Of a DNA stretch of 64,000 nucleotides, positions 63,973 through 64,000 are shown piece after piece. Both the position numbers and the translations under genes were made by a program. The DNA comes from Sulfurimonadaceae bacterium (GTDB lineage: Bacteria > Campylobacterota > Campylobacteria > Campylobacterales > Sulfurimonadaceae). The first letter of the stretch is position 1; each line of letters begins with the position of its first letter. Where the stretch lies: contig JADGDM010000005.1 in the NCBI GenBank assembly GCA_016744905.1, forward strand, positions 38,549 to 102,548. Direction: 5' to 3'. The notes beneath the pieces are model-generated. The model did no database searches, had not been told where the DNA came from, and saw only the letters and a list, made by a program, of their open reading frames with translations.

Positions 63973-64000
63973 ATGGAAAAATTAATACAGTATATAAATG
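63973..64000 (+). CDS. Start of an unidentified gene (truncated by the window edge)
   Basis: ATG at 63973 preceded by GAAGAG, encoding MEKLIQYIN before the window ends. It is in tight tandem with the DsrE-like gene, so probably in the same operon. Too short to identify. Confidence 0.45.

Overview
The window reads as a chromosomal segment of a Campylobacterota (epsilonproteobacterial) bacterium, most like a free-living Sulfurimonas/Sulfuricurvum-type organism. This rests on protein character and gene order. The blocks dcd/accB-accC/surA-like/gltX/malic enzyme, purM-coaE, rnc-aroC, nifS-nifU and fliI-folE/tig-clpP-def match, as far as I remember, neighbourhoods in Campylobacter jejuni. CcoG, desulforubrerythrin, di-heme peroxidase and many c-di-GMP-type proteins also fit this group. 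Base composition is AT-rich (roughly 37-38% GC by eye). No prophage, CRISPR array, rRNA operon or intact insertion sequence was seen, and no gap between genes exceeds about 300 bases apart from the decayed left edge.

Layout. 1-350: decayed edge with the tail of an unknown protein, a G9 tract and a frameshifted IS256-family transposase remnant. 350-8.9 kb: rhodanese, cytochrome c, gyrB (without dnaA-dnaN in front), a degenerate GGDEF/EAL protein, a receiver-histidine kinase, then pyk with YqjD/YqjE-like membrane proteins. 9-12.8 kb: YeiH-type exporter, NADP-type glutamate dehydrogenase, DUF808 protein. 12.8-15.8 kb: a peroxide-stress locus (di-heme cytochrome c peroxidase, desulforubrerythrin, outer-membrane barrel, PerR) with two PerR-box-like operators. 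15.8-25 kb: two organic-anion transporters and an operon of sensor GGDEF-EAL protein, MMPL exporter and OprD-like porin. 25-36 kb: housekeeping genes (tRNA-Ser, dcd, accBC, gltX, malic enzyme, thioredoxin, coaE, purM). 36-45 kb: diguanylate cyclase plus Hpt/pseudo-receiver/HDOD protein, ccoG coupled to a catalytically dead resolvase-like regulator, and a TraF-like barrel with a lipoprotein. 45-59.7 kb: rnc, aroC, phoH, an MliC-like protein, nifS-nifU, mazEF, a frame-broken XRE-like gene, fliI-folE and tig-clpP-(degenerate GGDEF)-def. 59.7-60.4 kb: a six-gene tRNA cluster. 60.4-64 kb: DTW-domain protein, MsrB-MsrA and small secreted proteins.

The strongest unexplained signals are three. (1) The hexamer GCGCGC occurs about 42 times, 21 of them as the palindrome AGCGCGCT, far above expectation at this GC content and resembling a cyanobacterial HIP1-type highly iterated palindrome. 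(2) A 25-bp inverted repeat with one mismatch tightly brackets one of two identical tRNA-Leu genes. (3) Several regulators look like enzymes that have lost catalysis: a serine recombinase fused to an HTH and coupled to ccoG, pseudo-GGDEF proteins (one inside the clpP-def operon), and a pseudo-receiver between Hpt and HDOD domains. Two genes, perR and the DTW gene, appear to have leaderless transcripts.
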